Assembly (NCBI GenBank): GCA_016868585.1
Contig: VGGR01000001.1
Span: 62,001-126,000 of the forward strand
Reading direction: 5' to 3'
DNA length: 64,000 nucleotides
From: Bacteroidota bacterium
GTDB taxonomy: Bacteria > Bacteroidota > Bacteroidia > Chitinophagales > Chitinophagaceae
Part shown: in pieces, positions 29,954-39,065 of the stretch
Numbering within the stretch: the first letter of the stretch is position 1
Layout: each line of letters begins with the position of its first letter
Notes under the pieces: model-generated
What the model saw: only the letters and a program-made list of their open reading frames with translations
Told to the model about the DNA's origin: nothing
Databases searched by the model: none
Position numbers and translations under genes: made by a program

Positions 29954-31024
29954 ATGATTAGCTTGATTCAATCTCGTGAAAGGCTTTACTGGTTGTTGCA
30001 GGTAAGCGGTTGGTTACTATTTGGGGGCCTAATGCTGTTATTTGCCAATGTTTTCGATGTGCTGTTGGCTCCGGGTGTTTTGGAAAGAAGGATTTTGATT
30101 TTTTGTTTGATTGGGTTTTCACTAACACACTTGACGAGGTTGGTCATTAAAAAACTGGGGTTGCTTAAACTCCCAATGGAAAGGGCTTGGCCCGGCCTGC
30201 TATTCAGCATTTTTATTTGTAACGGGTTCAATGCATTATTCACCCTTTTGGCCTTTGAATATTTTCAATTGTTCCTTTCGCCTAAGGCGTACATGCTAAG
30301 CTTTTCCCAAAAATGGCTTGCTATCTTTTTGGATAATGGTTTTTTTATTCTTTCGTGGTCATTATTATATTTTGTCTTTCACTATTACTACCAGAACAGG
30401 CAACGTGAGTTAGATACGCTTAAACTGAAAACGGCAGTTCGAGAATTGGAGTTAAAAACACTGAAGACACATATCAATCCGCATTTTATTTTCAATTCGC
30501 TGAACAGTATCCGTGCGTTGGTGGATCTGAATCCTGCTCGGGCACGCCAGGCCATAACAGAGCTTAGCAATTTATTGCGCAACAGTTTAGAAACTGAAAA
30601 GGCGCAATTGGTTCCTCTGCGACAGGAAATGGATATTATCCGGGACTATCTAGATTTGGAAAGCATTCGGTTCGAGGATCGGTTGCATGTGGAATATGCT
30701 ATTGCCGAGGACACTCTTGATTTGCCGGTTCCTCCTATGATGGTGCAGACCTTGGTGGAAAATGCAATTAAGCATGGTGTCAATCCCCGTGTTCAAGGCG
30801 GTTGGGCAAGGATTTCCTCTTTTAGAAAAGAGGGTGCTCATGTGCTGGAAGTAGCCAATAGTGGGTGTTTGAACAGTGCCGTGGTTGCTGCCGGATTTGG
30901 GTTAAGCAACACAAAAAGTCGTTTGCAAATCTTATTTGGTACAACCGCTCGTCTTTTTATTTGCCAAAAGGAGAAAGATATGGTGTTGTGCACAGTAACC
31001 ATTCCGCTCAATAAGCAGCTATGA
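29954..31024 (+). CDS. LytS-type membrane histidine kinase
   Basis: 356-residue sensor kinase of the His_kinase/YehU (LytS) class. Four predicted membrane helices fill residues about 10-145 with no large periplasmic loop. A short coiled linker leads to the phosphoacceptor box HINPHFIFNSLNSIRAL (about 173-190) and a GHKL ATPase domain with VQTLVENAIKHG (N box) and a GFGLSNTKSRL G box. It should phosphorylate the LytTR regulator that starts 4 nt inside its stop codon (31021). The stimulus is unknown; the lack of a sensor domain suggests membrane-sensed signals. The ATG lies 4 nt after a TAACTTTA near-box. Confidence 0.88.
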   Translation: MISLIQSRERLYWLLQVSGWLLFGGLMLLFANVFDVLLAPGVLERRILIFCLIGFSLTHLTRLVIKKLGLLKLPMERAWPGLLFSIFICNGFNALFTLLAFEYFQLFLSPKAYMLSFSQKWLAIFLDNGFFILSWSLLYFVFHYYYQNRQRELDTLKLKTAVRELELKTLKTHINPHFIFNSLNSIRALVDLNPARARQAITELSNLLRNSLETEKAQLVPLRQEMDIIRDYLDLESIRFEDRLHVEYAIAEDTLDLPVPPMMVQTLVENAIKHGVNPRVQGGWARISSFRKEGAHVLEVANSGCLNSAVVAAGFGLSNTKSRLQILFGTTARLFICQKEKDMVLCTVTIPLNKQL

Positions 31025-31758
31025 GCATTAGAACTTTATTAATTGATGACGAACGATTAGCCAGGGTTGAACTCAAAAAACTGCTCAAAGATCATCCATC
31101 CATTGAGGTAGTGGACGAAGCGGCTAACGTAACCGATGCGCTGGACAAGATTGATAGGTGGAGACCTGATTTGATTTTTTTGGATATTCAAATGCCTGGT
31201 AAAACAGGATTTGATTTACTCGCAGAGTTGGATAGTGCTCCACAAGTAATCTTTACCACAGCCTATCATGAATACGCATTGAAAGCGTTTGAGGCCAATG
31301 CCCTGGATTATCTCCTGAAACCCATTGACCCCGTAAGACTGGCCGATGCGATACAAAAAGTGCAGCAATTGGAAGCTGTGCGTTTAGTTCATGGAGTTGA
31401 GGAGGGCTTGCCCCGTGGAATGCTCTCCGAGAACGACCAGGTCTTTGTCAAGGATGGATATCGTTGCTGGTTTGTAAAGTTGAATGAAATAAGATTTTTT
31501 GAAAGTGTGGGAAATTATGCACGCGTATTTTTTGGAAGTAACAACCCCATGATCTTAAAATCACTTAATGCATTAGAGGATCGACTGGATCCCAAATTGT
31601 TTTTTAGAACCAATCGTAAACACATTGTAAACCTTCGGATGATCGAGAAAGTTGAGCCCTATTTTAACGGGGGCCTTCTGCTGGAATTAAAAGGGGGCGA
31701 TAAAATTGAAGTGAGCCGAAGGCAAACACTTCGTTTTAAAGCGATGATGAGTCTTTAA
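31021..31758 (+). CDS. LytTR-family response regulator
   Basis: 245-residue regulator: receiver domain (1-120) with acidic DDE at 9-11, phosphoacceptor Asp in LIFLDIQMPG (about residue 58) and Lys in YLLKPIDP, then a LytTR DNA-binding domain (about 140-245) containing IRFFESVGNYARVFF and FFRTNRKHIVN. It overlaps the kinase gene by 4 nt (ATGA), so the pair is translationally coupled and certainly cognate. LytTR proteins bind direct repeats upstream of targets; none was identified here. Its 3' end overlaps the convergent GGGPS-type gene by 23 nt. Confidence 0.9.
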   Translation: MSIRTLLIDDERLARVELKKLLKDHPSIEVVDEAANVTDALDKIDRWRPDLIFLDIQMPGKTGFDLLAELDSAPQVIFTTAYHEYALKAFEANALDYLLKPIDPVRLADAIQKVQQLEAVRLVHGVEEGLPRGMLSENDQVFVKDGYRCWFVKLNEIRFFESVGNYARVFFGSNNPMILKSLNALEDRLDPKLFFRTNRKHIVNLRMIEKVEPYFNGGLLLELKGGDKIEVSRRQTLRFKAMMSL

Positions 31759-32488
31759 TGGCCGCACTTATTTCAGTGATCAGTCCGGGATCTTTTTCGA
31801 TTGCATTTCCCACAACAATCAGGTTGGCGCCTGCCTTGCAATTTTCGACCGCTTTTGCCGGAGTGGTTATACCGCCTCCTACTATTAGCGGCACCGTAAT
31901 TTGTGTAGCAACATCCTGAATCATTTCCAACGGTATTGGGTTTTGTGCACCACTTCCGGCGTCCATGTAAATCAATTTCATCCCTAACATTTCTCCGGCA
32001 AGGGCGGTGCAGCGTGCAATCTCATTTTTATTGGAAGGTATCGGAGCTGCGTTGCTGATGTAAGAAACAGTAGTGGGCGCGCCACCATCAATGATCATAT
32101 AACCGGTAGGCAATATTTCCAGTCCACTTTTTTTGACCGTTTGTGCAGAGAGCACGTGTTGGCCGATCAGTAACTCGGGGTTACGTCCTGATATCAGGGA
32201 CAAATAAAGCAAGGCGTCTGCCCGTGGAGTTACTTGCGAGGGACTACCTGGGAATAATACAACAGGGATATTGCTTTTTGCTTTAAGTTCAAGCACAATT
32301 TGCTCAAGGTAATTGGACACTATTAGGCTGCCTCCAACAAACCAGTAATCGACCTGCGCCTTTTTGCCCAACACGATTATTTTTTCCAGTTGTTGGTTAT
32401 CCGTTTTATCCGGATCTATCAATACGGCAAAAGATTTCTTTTGTTGATTGCGGGCCGTGCAGAGTTGTTGATAAATCTGGTTTTTCAT
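31736..32488 (-). CDS. Geranylgeranylglyceryl/heptaprenylglyceryl phosphate synthase family protein (GGGPS/PcrB)
   Basis: 250-residue TIM-barrel prenyltransferase of the GGGPS/PcrB family, joining sn-glycerol-1-phosphate to a polyprenyl diphosphate by an ether bond. Family marks: FAVLIDPDK at the first strand, VGGSLIV, PVVLFPGSPSQVTPRADALL, YMDAGSGA, PLIVGGGITTP and LIVVGNAIEKD, the last two forming the phosphate-binding loops. Archaea use this enzyme for their lipids, and Bacteroidota carry group II versions of mostly untested role. Partner enzymes such as a digeranylgeranylglyceryl phosphate synthase or glycerol-1-phosphate dehydrogenase are not in the window. Product chain length cannot be read. 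Confidence 0.85.
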   Translation of the reverse strand: MKNQIYQQLCTARNQQKKSFAVLIDPDKTDNQQLEKIIVLGKKAQVDYWFVGGSLIVSNYLEQIVLELKAKSNIPVVLFPGSPSQVTPRADALLYLSLISGRNPELLIGQHVLSAQTVKKSGLEILPTGYMIIDGGAPTTVSYISNAAPIPSNKNEIARCTALAGEMLGMKLIYMDAGSGAQNPIPLEMIQDVATQITVPLIVGGGITTPAKAVENCKAGANLIVVGNAIEKDPGLITEISAAIKDSSSL

Positions 32489-32787
32489 TGGGGGATATGA
32501 GGTTCAAAGATGCAAAAAAATGTTTGCTTCACGACCTCCTTTTTTTCTTACTGATTGGAACCGATATTTCCAAAAATAATTTTCAATAAAAATTTTTTGA
32601 ATGTGAAAAAAATCTTCAAACCCACTACAGGTAAGGGTTTTGCAGAGTTAGTGAACTATTTTCCACAAGATGTGAATATTTGAGTTTTTGTTTTTGTCGG
32701 GTTAAAAAATATTTTCGTTCAGGGCCGCTCCAAATGGGCGGTCACTTTTTCGAAACTCGGCCAAAACCCAACAAATTCTTTTCTAAT
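32489..32787 (+). promoter_or_regulatory. nrdJ upstream region: promoter TTTG -N19- TATTTTCG and an inverted repeat
   Basis: 299 bp without a gene. A TTTG at 32687-32690 and a TATTTTCG box (one mismatch to TAnnTTTG) at 32710-32717 are 19 nt apart, giving a leader of about 65 nt before nrdJ. Just upstream is an imperfect inverted repeat, TTCCACA (32661-32667) and TGTGAA (32671-32676), placed where a repressor could act. It also overlaps a sequence one base off the DnaA box TTATCCACA. I looked for a cobalamin riboswitch because nrdJ uses B12 and saw none of its conserved boxes. Confidence 0.5.
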
Positions 32788-35700
32788 ATGCCTACAAAGA
32801 AGCCTGCAAACGCTAAAGGCGGTTTGCAGTTCCCCCGACGCTTCACCCGTGATGATGTGAATGTGTTTGATCAGTTTGAATATGACCATCGGACATCTGT
32901 GATCCGTAATCCTTCCGGTGAAGTAGTTTTTGAAATGACTAACGTAGAGGTTCCCAAACAATGGAGCCAGATCGCTACAGATATTCTAGCGCAAAAATAT
33001 TTCCGTAAGGCGGGAGTTCCACAGCCAGATGGAACAACAGGACGTGAATCCTCTGCCAAGCAAGTGGCGCACCGTATGGCTAATTGCTGGAGAGTGTGGG
33101 GTGAACGCTATGGATATTTTGCCTCCACGAAAGATGCTCAAGTATTCTATGAGGAATTGGTGTACTCGATTCTGGATCAAATGTGTGTGCCTAACAGCCC
33201 TCAATGGTTTAATACCGGCTTGTACGAGAGTTATGGGATTGCAGGAAAACCACAGGGTCACTACTATGTGGACCAGGCCGATGGTCAATTAAAAAAGTCG
33301 CAAAACGCTTATGAGCGTCCGCAACCACACGCTTGTTTTATTTTGAGTGTGGACGATGACCTGGTAAATGAAGGTGGTATCATGGACCTTTGGGTTCGCG
33401 AGGCGCGCATTTTCAAATACGGATCGGGTGTGGGGACCAACTATTCTAACCTTCGGGGCGAAGGGGAGAAACTTAGCGGTGGTGGCAGCAGTTCCGGATT
33501 AATGAGCTTCCTCAAAATTGGCGATCGTGCCGCAGGGGCCATCAAGAGTGGCGGTACTACCCGCCGTGCTGCCAAGATGGTTTGCTTGGATCTGGATCAC
33601 CCCGAGATTGTACAGTTCATCAATTGGAAAGTAGAAGAAGAAAAGAAAGTGGCTGCCCTGATTGCTGCTGGTTATCCTTCTGGTTATGAAGATGAAGCCT
33701 ACCGCACCGTTAGCGGACAGAATTCCAATAATTCCATACGTATTCCCAATTCATTTTTTGAAAAATTAGAAAAAGATGAAGATTGGGAATTGACGGCTCG
33801 TCAGGATGGCCGTGTGATGAAAAAAGTTCCTGCCCGTGAATTGTGGAATCAAATTGCCTATGCGGCCTGGCGTTGTGCCGACCCGGGCACTCAGTACAAT
33901 ACCACTATCAACGAGTGGCATACTTGTCCAGAAGGAGGTTCTATCCGTGCCTCAAACCCTTGTTCAGAGTACATGTTCCTGGACAATACGGCTTGTAATT
34001 TGGCCTCTTCCAATTTGATGAAGTTTTATGATTCCGCTACAAATACGTTTGATGTAGAGGGGTACCAATACAATGTTCGTTTGTGGACCGTGGTATTGGA
34101 AGTTTCCGTGTTGATGGCTCAGTTTCCGTCTAAAGAAGTCACACAAGTAAGTTATGAGTATCGCACCCTGGGTTTGGGTTATGCCAACCTTGGCACCATG
34201 TTGATGGTTAGCGGCATTCCTTACGATAGTGAAGAGGCTCGCGCCATTGCCGGTGCATTGACTGCTATCATGACGGGTATTTCTTATCGCACTTCAGCAG
34301 AGATGGCGCAGACCCTGGGAGCTTTCCCTCGCTACGAGGAAAATAAAAAGCACATGATGCGTGTGATACGCAATCATCGTTTGGCTGCTTACGACGCTGA
34401 CGATTACGAAGGATTAAGTTTGAAGCCACAAGGGCTGAAAGCTAAATATTGTCCGGACTACCTGCTCAAAGCAGCTTGCAAAGCCTGGGATGAGGCTGTT
34501 GAATATGGAGAGAAGTATGGCTATCGCAATGCCCAGGCAACTGTAATTGCTCCAACAGGTACTATTGGATTGGTGATGGATTGCGACACCACAGGAGTTG
34601 AACCTGACTTTGCCCTGGTGAAGTTTAAAAAACTATCCGGTGGCGGGTATTTCAAAATTATCAACCAGTCTGTTCCTACTGCATTGAAGAATCTTGGTTA
34701 TGCTGAAAAAGAAACGGAGAACATTATCAAGTATGCTGTAGGGGCTGCATCCTTTGCAGGTGCTCCATTCATCAACCATCAAACACTTAGTGAAAAAGGG
34801 TTTATAGCTGACGAGATCAAACGTTTGGATGCAGCGGTATTGACTGCATTTGAAATTGGATTTGTATTCAACAAGTTTACCCTTGGTGAAGAATGTTTAC
34901 AACGACTTGGATTTACGCCTGATCAGTACAACGATTTTGAATGGAGTTTACTTGAAGCATTAGAGTTTACTGACCAGCAAATTGAAGCGGCTAATGATTA
35001 TGTGTGTGGTACCATGATGCTTGAAGGTGCACCCGGACTGAAAGAGGAACACCTGCCTGTATTTGATTGCGCTAATAAATGCGGTCAGAAAGGACAGCGT
35101 TATATCCATGCGCACGGACATATCCGTATGATGGGTGCTACGCAACCTTTCATCAGCGGGGCTATCTCTAAAACCGTCAATCTTCCCAATGAAGCAGTAG
35201 TTGAAGATATTGCAGATGCGTACTACCTGAGCTGGAAATTGGGATTAAAGGCAAATGCGCTTTATCGGGATGGTTCTAAACTTTCCCAGCCACTCAGTAA
35301 CAAGAGTGATGGGAAAAAGAAAACCGATGGGGGTGCCGCAACTACTGCAACCACAGCTGTTGATGCGGCAGGAACAAATATTGTTGATCTGGGTCAGCTG
35401 ACCATTGAGGAATTACTTGATGAAGTGCAAAAACGTGTACAGTCTTCTCCCGATACCAAGCTGAAGCGTCGATTGGCCAAGATCGTAGAACGTCGGACCC
35501 TTCCTGCTAAGCGTCGTGGGTTCACACAAAAAGCCAAGATCAGCGGACAAGCTGTATTTCTCCGCACGGGAGAATATGCCGATGGAACCCTGGGTGAAAT
35601 TTTCGTGGACATGGCCAAGGAGGGGGCTACCATGCGTAGTATGATGAACTGTTTTGCGATAGCTGTCTCTATTGGCTTGCAGTATGGTGTTCCGTTGGAA

Positions 35701-36159
35701 GAGTTTGTTGACAAGTTTGTTTTTACGCGCTTTGATCCTTCCGGATTTGTTGAGCACCCCAATATTAAAACCACTACTTCTATCGTAGATTTTATTTTCC
35801 GCATACTTGGTTATGAGTATCTCGGACGCACGGATCTGGTACATGTATTGGATAAACCTGAAGTACTCAACACGGGTGCAGACGATTGGGATGAAATCCC
35901 TTCCAATCCCCTGGAATATGCGAAGGAACCTGAGCTTTCCAGCATTCGTATTACACCGGGGGCCATTCCTGCTGCCAAGCCAACGGTTGCTAAATCAGCT
36001 AAGGTTGAAAAGGTAGAATCTGCTCTTGATGCTATGAATGCGAGGGCCAAGAATATGCAAAGTGATGCGCCGGCTTGTAATGTGTGCGGCAACATCATGA
36101 TGCGTAGTGGCGCTTGTTACAAGTGTAACAACTGTGGTAACCAGGGGGGCTGTGGTTAA
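32788..36159 (+). CDS. nrdJ: Class II (adenosylcobalamin-dependent) ribonucleoside-diphosphate reductase
   Basis: 1123-residue single-chain class II ribonucleotide reductase, making deoxynucleotides with adenosylcobalamin as radical source, with or without oxygen. The catalytic barrel shows NSPQWFNTGLYE, KYGSGVGTNYSNLR, GGTTRRAAKMVCLD, the active-site NPCSEYMFLDNTACNLAS (residue about 400) and IAPTGTIGLVMDCDTTG. It is followed by a TSCPD domain (about 880-1000, RRGFTQKAKISGQAVFL to FRILGYEYLGR). A C-terminal cysteine-rich tail (CNVCGNIMMRSGACYKCNNC) probably binds zinc and relays electrons. The ATG at 32788 is chosen; the reading from 32680 would start at a TTG upstream of the promoter. A PduO-type adenosyltransferase at 61623 can supply the cofactor. 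A good terminator follows. Confidence 0.95.
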   Translation: MPTKKPANAKGGLQFPRRFTRDDVNVFDQFEYDHRTSVIRNPSGEVVFEMTNVEVPKQWSQIATDILAQKYFRKAGVPQPDGTTGRESSAKQVAHRMANCWRVWGERYGYFASTKDAQVFYEELVYSILDQMCVPNSPQWFNTGLYESYGIAGKPQGHYYVDQADGQLKKSQNAYERPQPHACFILSVDDDLVNEGGIMDLWVREARIFKYGSGVGTNYSNLRGEGEKLSGGGSSSGLMSFLKIGDRAAGAIKSGGTTRRAAKMVCLDLDHPEIVQFINWKVEEEKKVAALIAAGYPSGYEDEAYRTVSGQNSNNSIRIPNSFFEKLEKDEDWELTARQDGRVMKKVPARELWNQIAYAAWRCADPGTQYNTTINEWHTCPEGGSIRASNPCSEYMFLDNTACNLASSNLMKFYDSATNTFDVEGYQYNVRLWTVVLEVSVLMAQFPSKEVTQVSYEYRTLGLGYANLGTMLMVSGIPYDSEEARAIAGALTAIMTGISYRTSAEMAQTLGAFPRYEENKKHMMRVIRNHRLAAYDADDYEGLSLKPQGLKAKYCPDYLLKAACKAWDEAVEYGEKYGYRNAQATVIAPTGTIGLVMDCDTTGVEPDFALVKFKKLSGGGYFKIINQSVPTALKNLGYAEKETENIIKYAVGAASFAGAPFINHQTLSEKGFIADEIKRLDAAVLTAFEIGFVFNKFTLGEECLQRLGFTPDQYNDFEWSLLEALEFTDQQIEAANDYVCGTMMLEGAPGLKEEHLPVFDCANKCGQKGQRYIHAHGHIRMMGATQPFISGAISKTVNLPNEAVVEDIADAYYLSWKLGLKANALYRDGSKLSQPLSNKSDGKKKTDGGAATTATTAVDAAGTNIVDLGQLTIEELLDEVQKRVQSSPDTKLKRRLAKIVERRTLPAKRRGFTQKAKISGQAVFLRTGEYADGTLGEIFVDMAKEGATMRSMMNCFAIAVSIGLQYGVPLEEFVDKFVFTRFDPSGFVEHPNIKTTTSIVDFIFRILGYEYLGRTDLVHVLDKPEVLNTGADDWDEIPSNPLEYAKEPELSSIRITPGAIPAAKPTVAKSAKVEKVESALDAMNARAKNMQSDAPACNVCGNIMMRSGACYKCNNCGNQGGCG

Positions 36160-36186
36160 TATTAACTGGCCAATTAGTTAGTTCAG

Positions 36187-36212
36187 ATCCTGTCTAAACC
36201 GACGGGATTTTT
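36187..36212 (+). terminator. Rho-independent terminator after nrdJ
   Basis: Stem ATCCTGTC/GACGGGAT (8 pairs, one G-T) closes a 6-nt loop TAAACC, and the stem runs into five T at 36208-36212. It starts 27 nt after the nrdJ stop codon. Confidence 0.65.
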
Positions 36213-36249
36213 CTTGCTTGTATAATTCTCTGGCTGTGTAAAGCAAAGA

Positions 36250-36393
36250 TTATTTCCCAAAGAAATTCTTAACCATCCCTCCCAGCATCGGGTATTTTTC
36301 GCTTACATAATCCTTAAGGATCAACAATACTTGTTTGGCTTGTTCTTCGGTAATGCCTGCTTCGGCTTTGAGCTTATCGATTAATTCTTGCAT
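36250..36393 (-). CDS. 47-residue helical protein of unknown function, downstream of clpX
   Basis: Short ORF found by reading the minus strand: ATG at 36393, TAA ending at 36250. It begins MQELIDKLKAEAGITEEQAK and goes on through VLLILKDYVSEKYPM to end GGMVKNFFGK, with charged amphipathic helices and a glycine hinge. It starts 9 nt after the clpX stop on the same strand, so it should share the clpP-clpX transcript. Amino-acid composition is protein-like, with no rare-codon runs and a proper start. The pattern (helix, ITEEQA turn, helix, PMLGGM loop, helix) resembles small helical proteins of the DUF2267/DUF2780 kind, but I cannot name it. It could be a ClpX-linked adaptor, which is only positional inference. 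Confidence 0.6.
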   Translation of the reverse strand: MQELIDKLKAEAGITEEQAKQVLLILKDYVSEKYPMLGGMVKNFFGK

Positions 36394-36402
36394 GGTTGGT
36401 TA

Positions 36403-37644
36403 TTATGCGACTTTTAAAAAATTGATGCTACTCTTTTCAAAATGACGTTGAGCGTAATCCAAATCCAAGTGAAATTCTTTGACCGCTGCCGATGGCATTT
36501 CAAACATCGCGTCCGTTAAAATACTTTCACAGATACTGCGCAGACCACGAGCTCCCAGTTTGTATTCCATGGCTTTTTTTACCATAAAATCCAACACGTT
36601 CTCCGCTATGGACAATTTGGTGCCTTCCATTTCAAACAGACGAGTGTATTGTTTGATTAATGCATTTCTGGGAGTGGTCAAAATCAGTCGAAGGGTAGGG
36701 GCATCTAATGGATCCAGATGCGTGACCACGGGTAACCTGCCCAGCAATTCAGGAATGAGGCCAAATTGTTTTAGATCGGTGGCATTGACAAAACGCAGGA
36801 GGTTTTTTTGACGACTTTCCTGTAATTCTTTGTCAACATTAAAGCCAATGGTATTGGTCTGTACGCGTCGTGCAATGACTTTATCGATTCCGTCAAAAGC
36901 GCCACCGCAGATAAATAGAATATTATTTGTGTTGATCTTGATCAGTTTTTGCTCCGGATGTTTGCGACCTCCTTGCGGGGGAACCAGCACATCAGCGCCC
37001 TCCAGTAATTTGAGCATTCCCTGTTGCACCCCTTCGCCGCTAACATCGCGCGTAATGGAGGGGTTATCGCCTTTACGTGCAATCTTGTCAATCTCATCAA
37101 TGTACACAATACCGCGTTCAGCAGCGGGTAAATCGTAATTACAAACCTGTAAAAGGCGTGTTAATATACTTTCTACATCTTCTCCCACATATCCGGCCTC
37201 GGTAAAAACTGTGGCATCTACAATAGCAAAAGGAACATTCAACAATCGGGCAATACTTTTGGCCAACAGGGTTTTGCCGGTACCTGTTTCACCCACCATT
37301 ACAATATTGCTTTTTTCAATTTCGATCTCTGCCTCCTTGGACTCGGCATTCTTTTGTTGCAGGCGTTTGTAATGATTGTATACGGCAACCGCTAAAACTT
37401 TTTTAGCATCATCCTGCCCGACCACATACTCGTCCAAAAACTTCTTTATTTCAATGGGCTTTTTGACCGTTAACTTAAAAGAAGATTTTGCTTTTTCTTC
37501 CTTTGCCTTTAGTTCCTGATCGATGATCTCACGGGCATGCTCGACGCAGTTTTCGCAGATATGCCCCTCCTGTCCGGCGATCAGAATTTTTACTTCGTCC
37601 CGGCTACGTCCACAAAAAGCACAATACAAGGTGTTCTTTGCCAT
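36403..37644 (-). CDS. clpX: ATP-dependent Clp protease ATP-binding subunit ClpX
   Basis: 413-residue AAA+ unfoldase that feeds substrates to ClpP. The N-terminal C4 zinc-binding domain is [11 protein letters not shown] with HICENCV about 20 residues later. The AAA+ module has Walker [14 protein letters not shown], Walker [11 protein letters not shown], a GYVGEDVES pore-1 loop, an [19 protein letters not shown] region, and sensor 2 in LGARGLRSI. The ClpP-docking IGF loop appears as NTIGFN. It is the third gene of a clpP1-clpP2-clpX cluster with a 2-nt gap after clpP2. Intact and normal in length. Confidence 0.95.
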   Translation of the reverse strand: MAKNTLYCAFCGRSRDEVKILIAGQEGHICENCVEHAREIIDQELKAKEEKAKSSFKLTVKKPIEIKKFLDEYVVGQDDAKKVLAVAVYNHYKRLQQKNAESKEAEIEIEKSNIVMVGETGTGKTLLAKSIARLLNVPFAIVDATVFTEAGYVGEDVESILTRLLQVCNYDLPAAERGIVYIDEIDKIARKGDNPSITRDVSGEGVQQGMLKLLEGADVLVPPQGGRKHPEQKLIKINTNNILFICGGAFDGIDKVIARRVQTNTIGFNVDKELQESRQKNLLRFVNATDLKQFGLIPELLGRLPVVTHLDPLDAPTLRLILTTPRNALIKQYTRLFEMEGTKLSIAENVLDFMVKKAMEYKLGARGLRSICESILTDAMFEMPSAAVKEFHLDLDYAQRHFEKSSINFLKVA

Positions 37645-37646
37645 GG

Positions 37647-38276
37647 TTAAATTTTTTCAATCAACTTATCTGCAATGCCATACTGAATAGCTTGTTTGGC
37701 ATCCATCCAATAATCACGATCAAAATCTATCATAATTTGTTCAACACTCTTTCCGCAATTCTTGGCAAGTATGCCTGCCCCAATTTCTTTAACCCGTCGC
37801 GTTTGTTCTGCCTGGATCTCCAGGTCTGCACTAACGCCTCTTATAAAACCACCCAGCGAGGGTTGATGAATCATCACTTCGCCATGCGGATAGATATATC
37901 TCTTTCCTTTGACACCCCCACTGAGTAAAATGCTGCCCATAGATGCTGCTAATCCCATACAAATGGTACTAACGGGGCTGCTAAGGAGCTGCATAGTATC
38001 ATAGATCACCATTCCGCTGGTAACCACTCCGCCGGGGCTGTTGATGTAAAATTTTATTTCTTTGCCTGGTTTGTCAGCTTCCAGCAACAAGAGCTTACTT
38101 ACTACGTCTTTGGCGCTTTTATCATCTACAACGCCCCAAAGATACACTGCACGTTTCTCAAAAAAGTAGCGCTCCAGTTTTTTGCTGAACATACCAATAT
38201 CTGATTTAGGTTGTTCTTCCTTTTCTTCTTCGTCTTCCATTTTCCAAGTGGTGGAATAATAGGTTTCTCTCTTCAT
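37647..38276 (-). CDS. clpP: ATP-dependent Clp protease proteolytic subunit, second paralogue
   Basis: 209-residue serine peptidase of the ClpP family, assembling into the tetradecameric degradation chamber. Catalytic triad visible: Ser in [10 protein letters not shown], His in [10 protein letters not shown], Asp in [10 protein letters not shown]. The N-terminal stretch (about 1-28) is unusually acidic ([10 protein letters not shown]) and could change the axial gate. It is 4 nt downstream of another clpP and 2 nt upstream of clpX, so all three are one operon. Two ClpPs may form mixed or separate rings. Sequence differs clearly from clpP1, so this is an old paralogue and not a recent duplication. 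Confidence 0.92.
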   Translation of the reverse strand: MKRETYYSTTWKMEDEEEKEEQPKSDIGMFSKKLERYFFEKRAVYLWGVVDDKSAKDVVSKLLLLEADKPGKEIKFYINSPGGVVTSGMVIYDTMQLLSSPVSTICMGLAASMGSILLSGGVKGKRYIYPHGEVMIHQPSLGGFIRGVSADLEIQAEQTRRVKEIGAGILAKNCGKSVEQIMIDFDRDYWMDAKQAIQYGIADKLIEKI

Positions 38277-38280
38277 GGGA

Positions 38281-38973
38281 TTAATCTTTCTTTTGTTTGC
38301 GCGGATTGGTTATCAATACCTCATCTACCAAGCCATACTCTTTGGCTTCGTGGGCAGTCATCCAATTATCACGATCAAAGTCTTTTTCAATTTGCTCAAT
38401 GGATTTACCGGTGTGCGAATGCACCACTTCGTATAACTCTTTTTTGAGTTTGCGAATTTCCTTGACAGTAATTTCAATGTCACTGGCTTGTCCGCCAATG
38501 GCGCCACTGGGTTGATGCATCATAATGCGGGAATGTTTTAATGCGGCGCGCTTTCCTTTGCTTCCTGCTCCAAGAAGTACACAGGCCATTGAGGCAGCTA
38601 CACCGATACAGATAGTAGCAATATCCGGACTTACATATTGCATGGTATCGTACACACCTAATCCGGAATAGACATTTCCACCCGGACAATTGATATACAT
38701 ATTGATATCGCGAGAGCGGTCAGCGGAATCCAAAAATAGCAACTGTGCTGTTATGATATTAGCTACTTCGTCGTTGATTGGATATCCCAAAAAGATGATG
38801 CGGTCCATCATCAATCGGCTGTATACATCCATAACAGCCACATTCAATGAACGCTCCTCTATGATATTGGGCGTCATCCCGGTTACCAGATGGTTGGCGT
38901 ACTGATGCAGTGTATTACTGGAAATGCCCCGGTGCTTGACGGCATACTTCTCGAATTCGGATCGGGTGCTCAT
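38281..38973 (-). CDS. clpP: ATP-dependent Clp protease proteolytic subunit, first paralogue
   Basis: 230-residue ClpP with catalytic Ser in CIGVAASMACVLL, His in RIMMHQPSGAIGG and Asp in DFDRDNWMTAHEA. It keeps the conserved N-terminal region SLNVAVMDVYSRLMMDRIIFLG that marks ClpP after propeptide processing; the preceding 55 residues are longer than usual. The residue after the catalytic MA is Cys (SMAC) instead of the usual Gly or Ser. The start was moved to the ATG giving MSTRSEFEKY; the 12-codon upstream extension lacks support. First gene of the clpP1-clpP2-clpX cluster, 92 bp after tig. Confidence 0.92.
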   Translation of the reverse strand: MSTRSEFEKYAVKHRGISSNTLHQYANHLVTGMTPNIIEERSLNVAVMDVYSRLMMDRIIFLGYPINDEVANIITAQLLFLDSADRSRDINMYINCPGGNVYSGLGVYDTMQYVSPDIATICIGVAASMACVLLGAGSKGKRAALKHSRIMMHQPSGAIGGQASDIEITVKEIRKLKKELYEVVHSHTGKSIEQIEKDFDRDNWMTAHEAKEYGLVDEVLITNPRKQKKD

Positions 38974-39065
38974 AGTATTGAATTTGAAATACAAATAGCA
39001 AATATCCAACCAAAAGACGGGTCAGCAAAATTGAAGTCAGGCTGTCAGGCTATTGTGCCTAAAGA

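Noticed and set aside
32489-32787. Cobalamin riboswitch upstream of nrdJ
   Set aside because: I found no B12-box-like sequence or supporting hairpins; the gap is AT-rich with a promoter and an imperfect inverted repeat.
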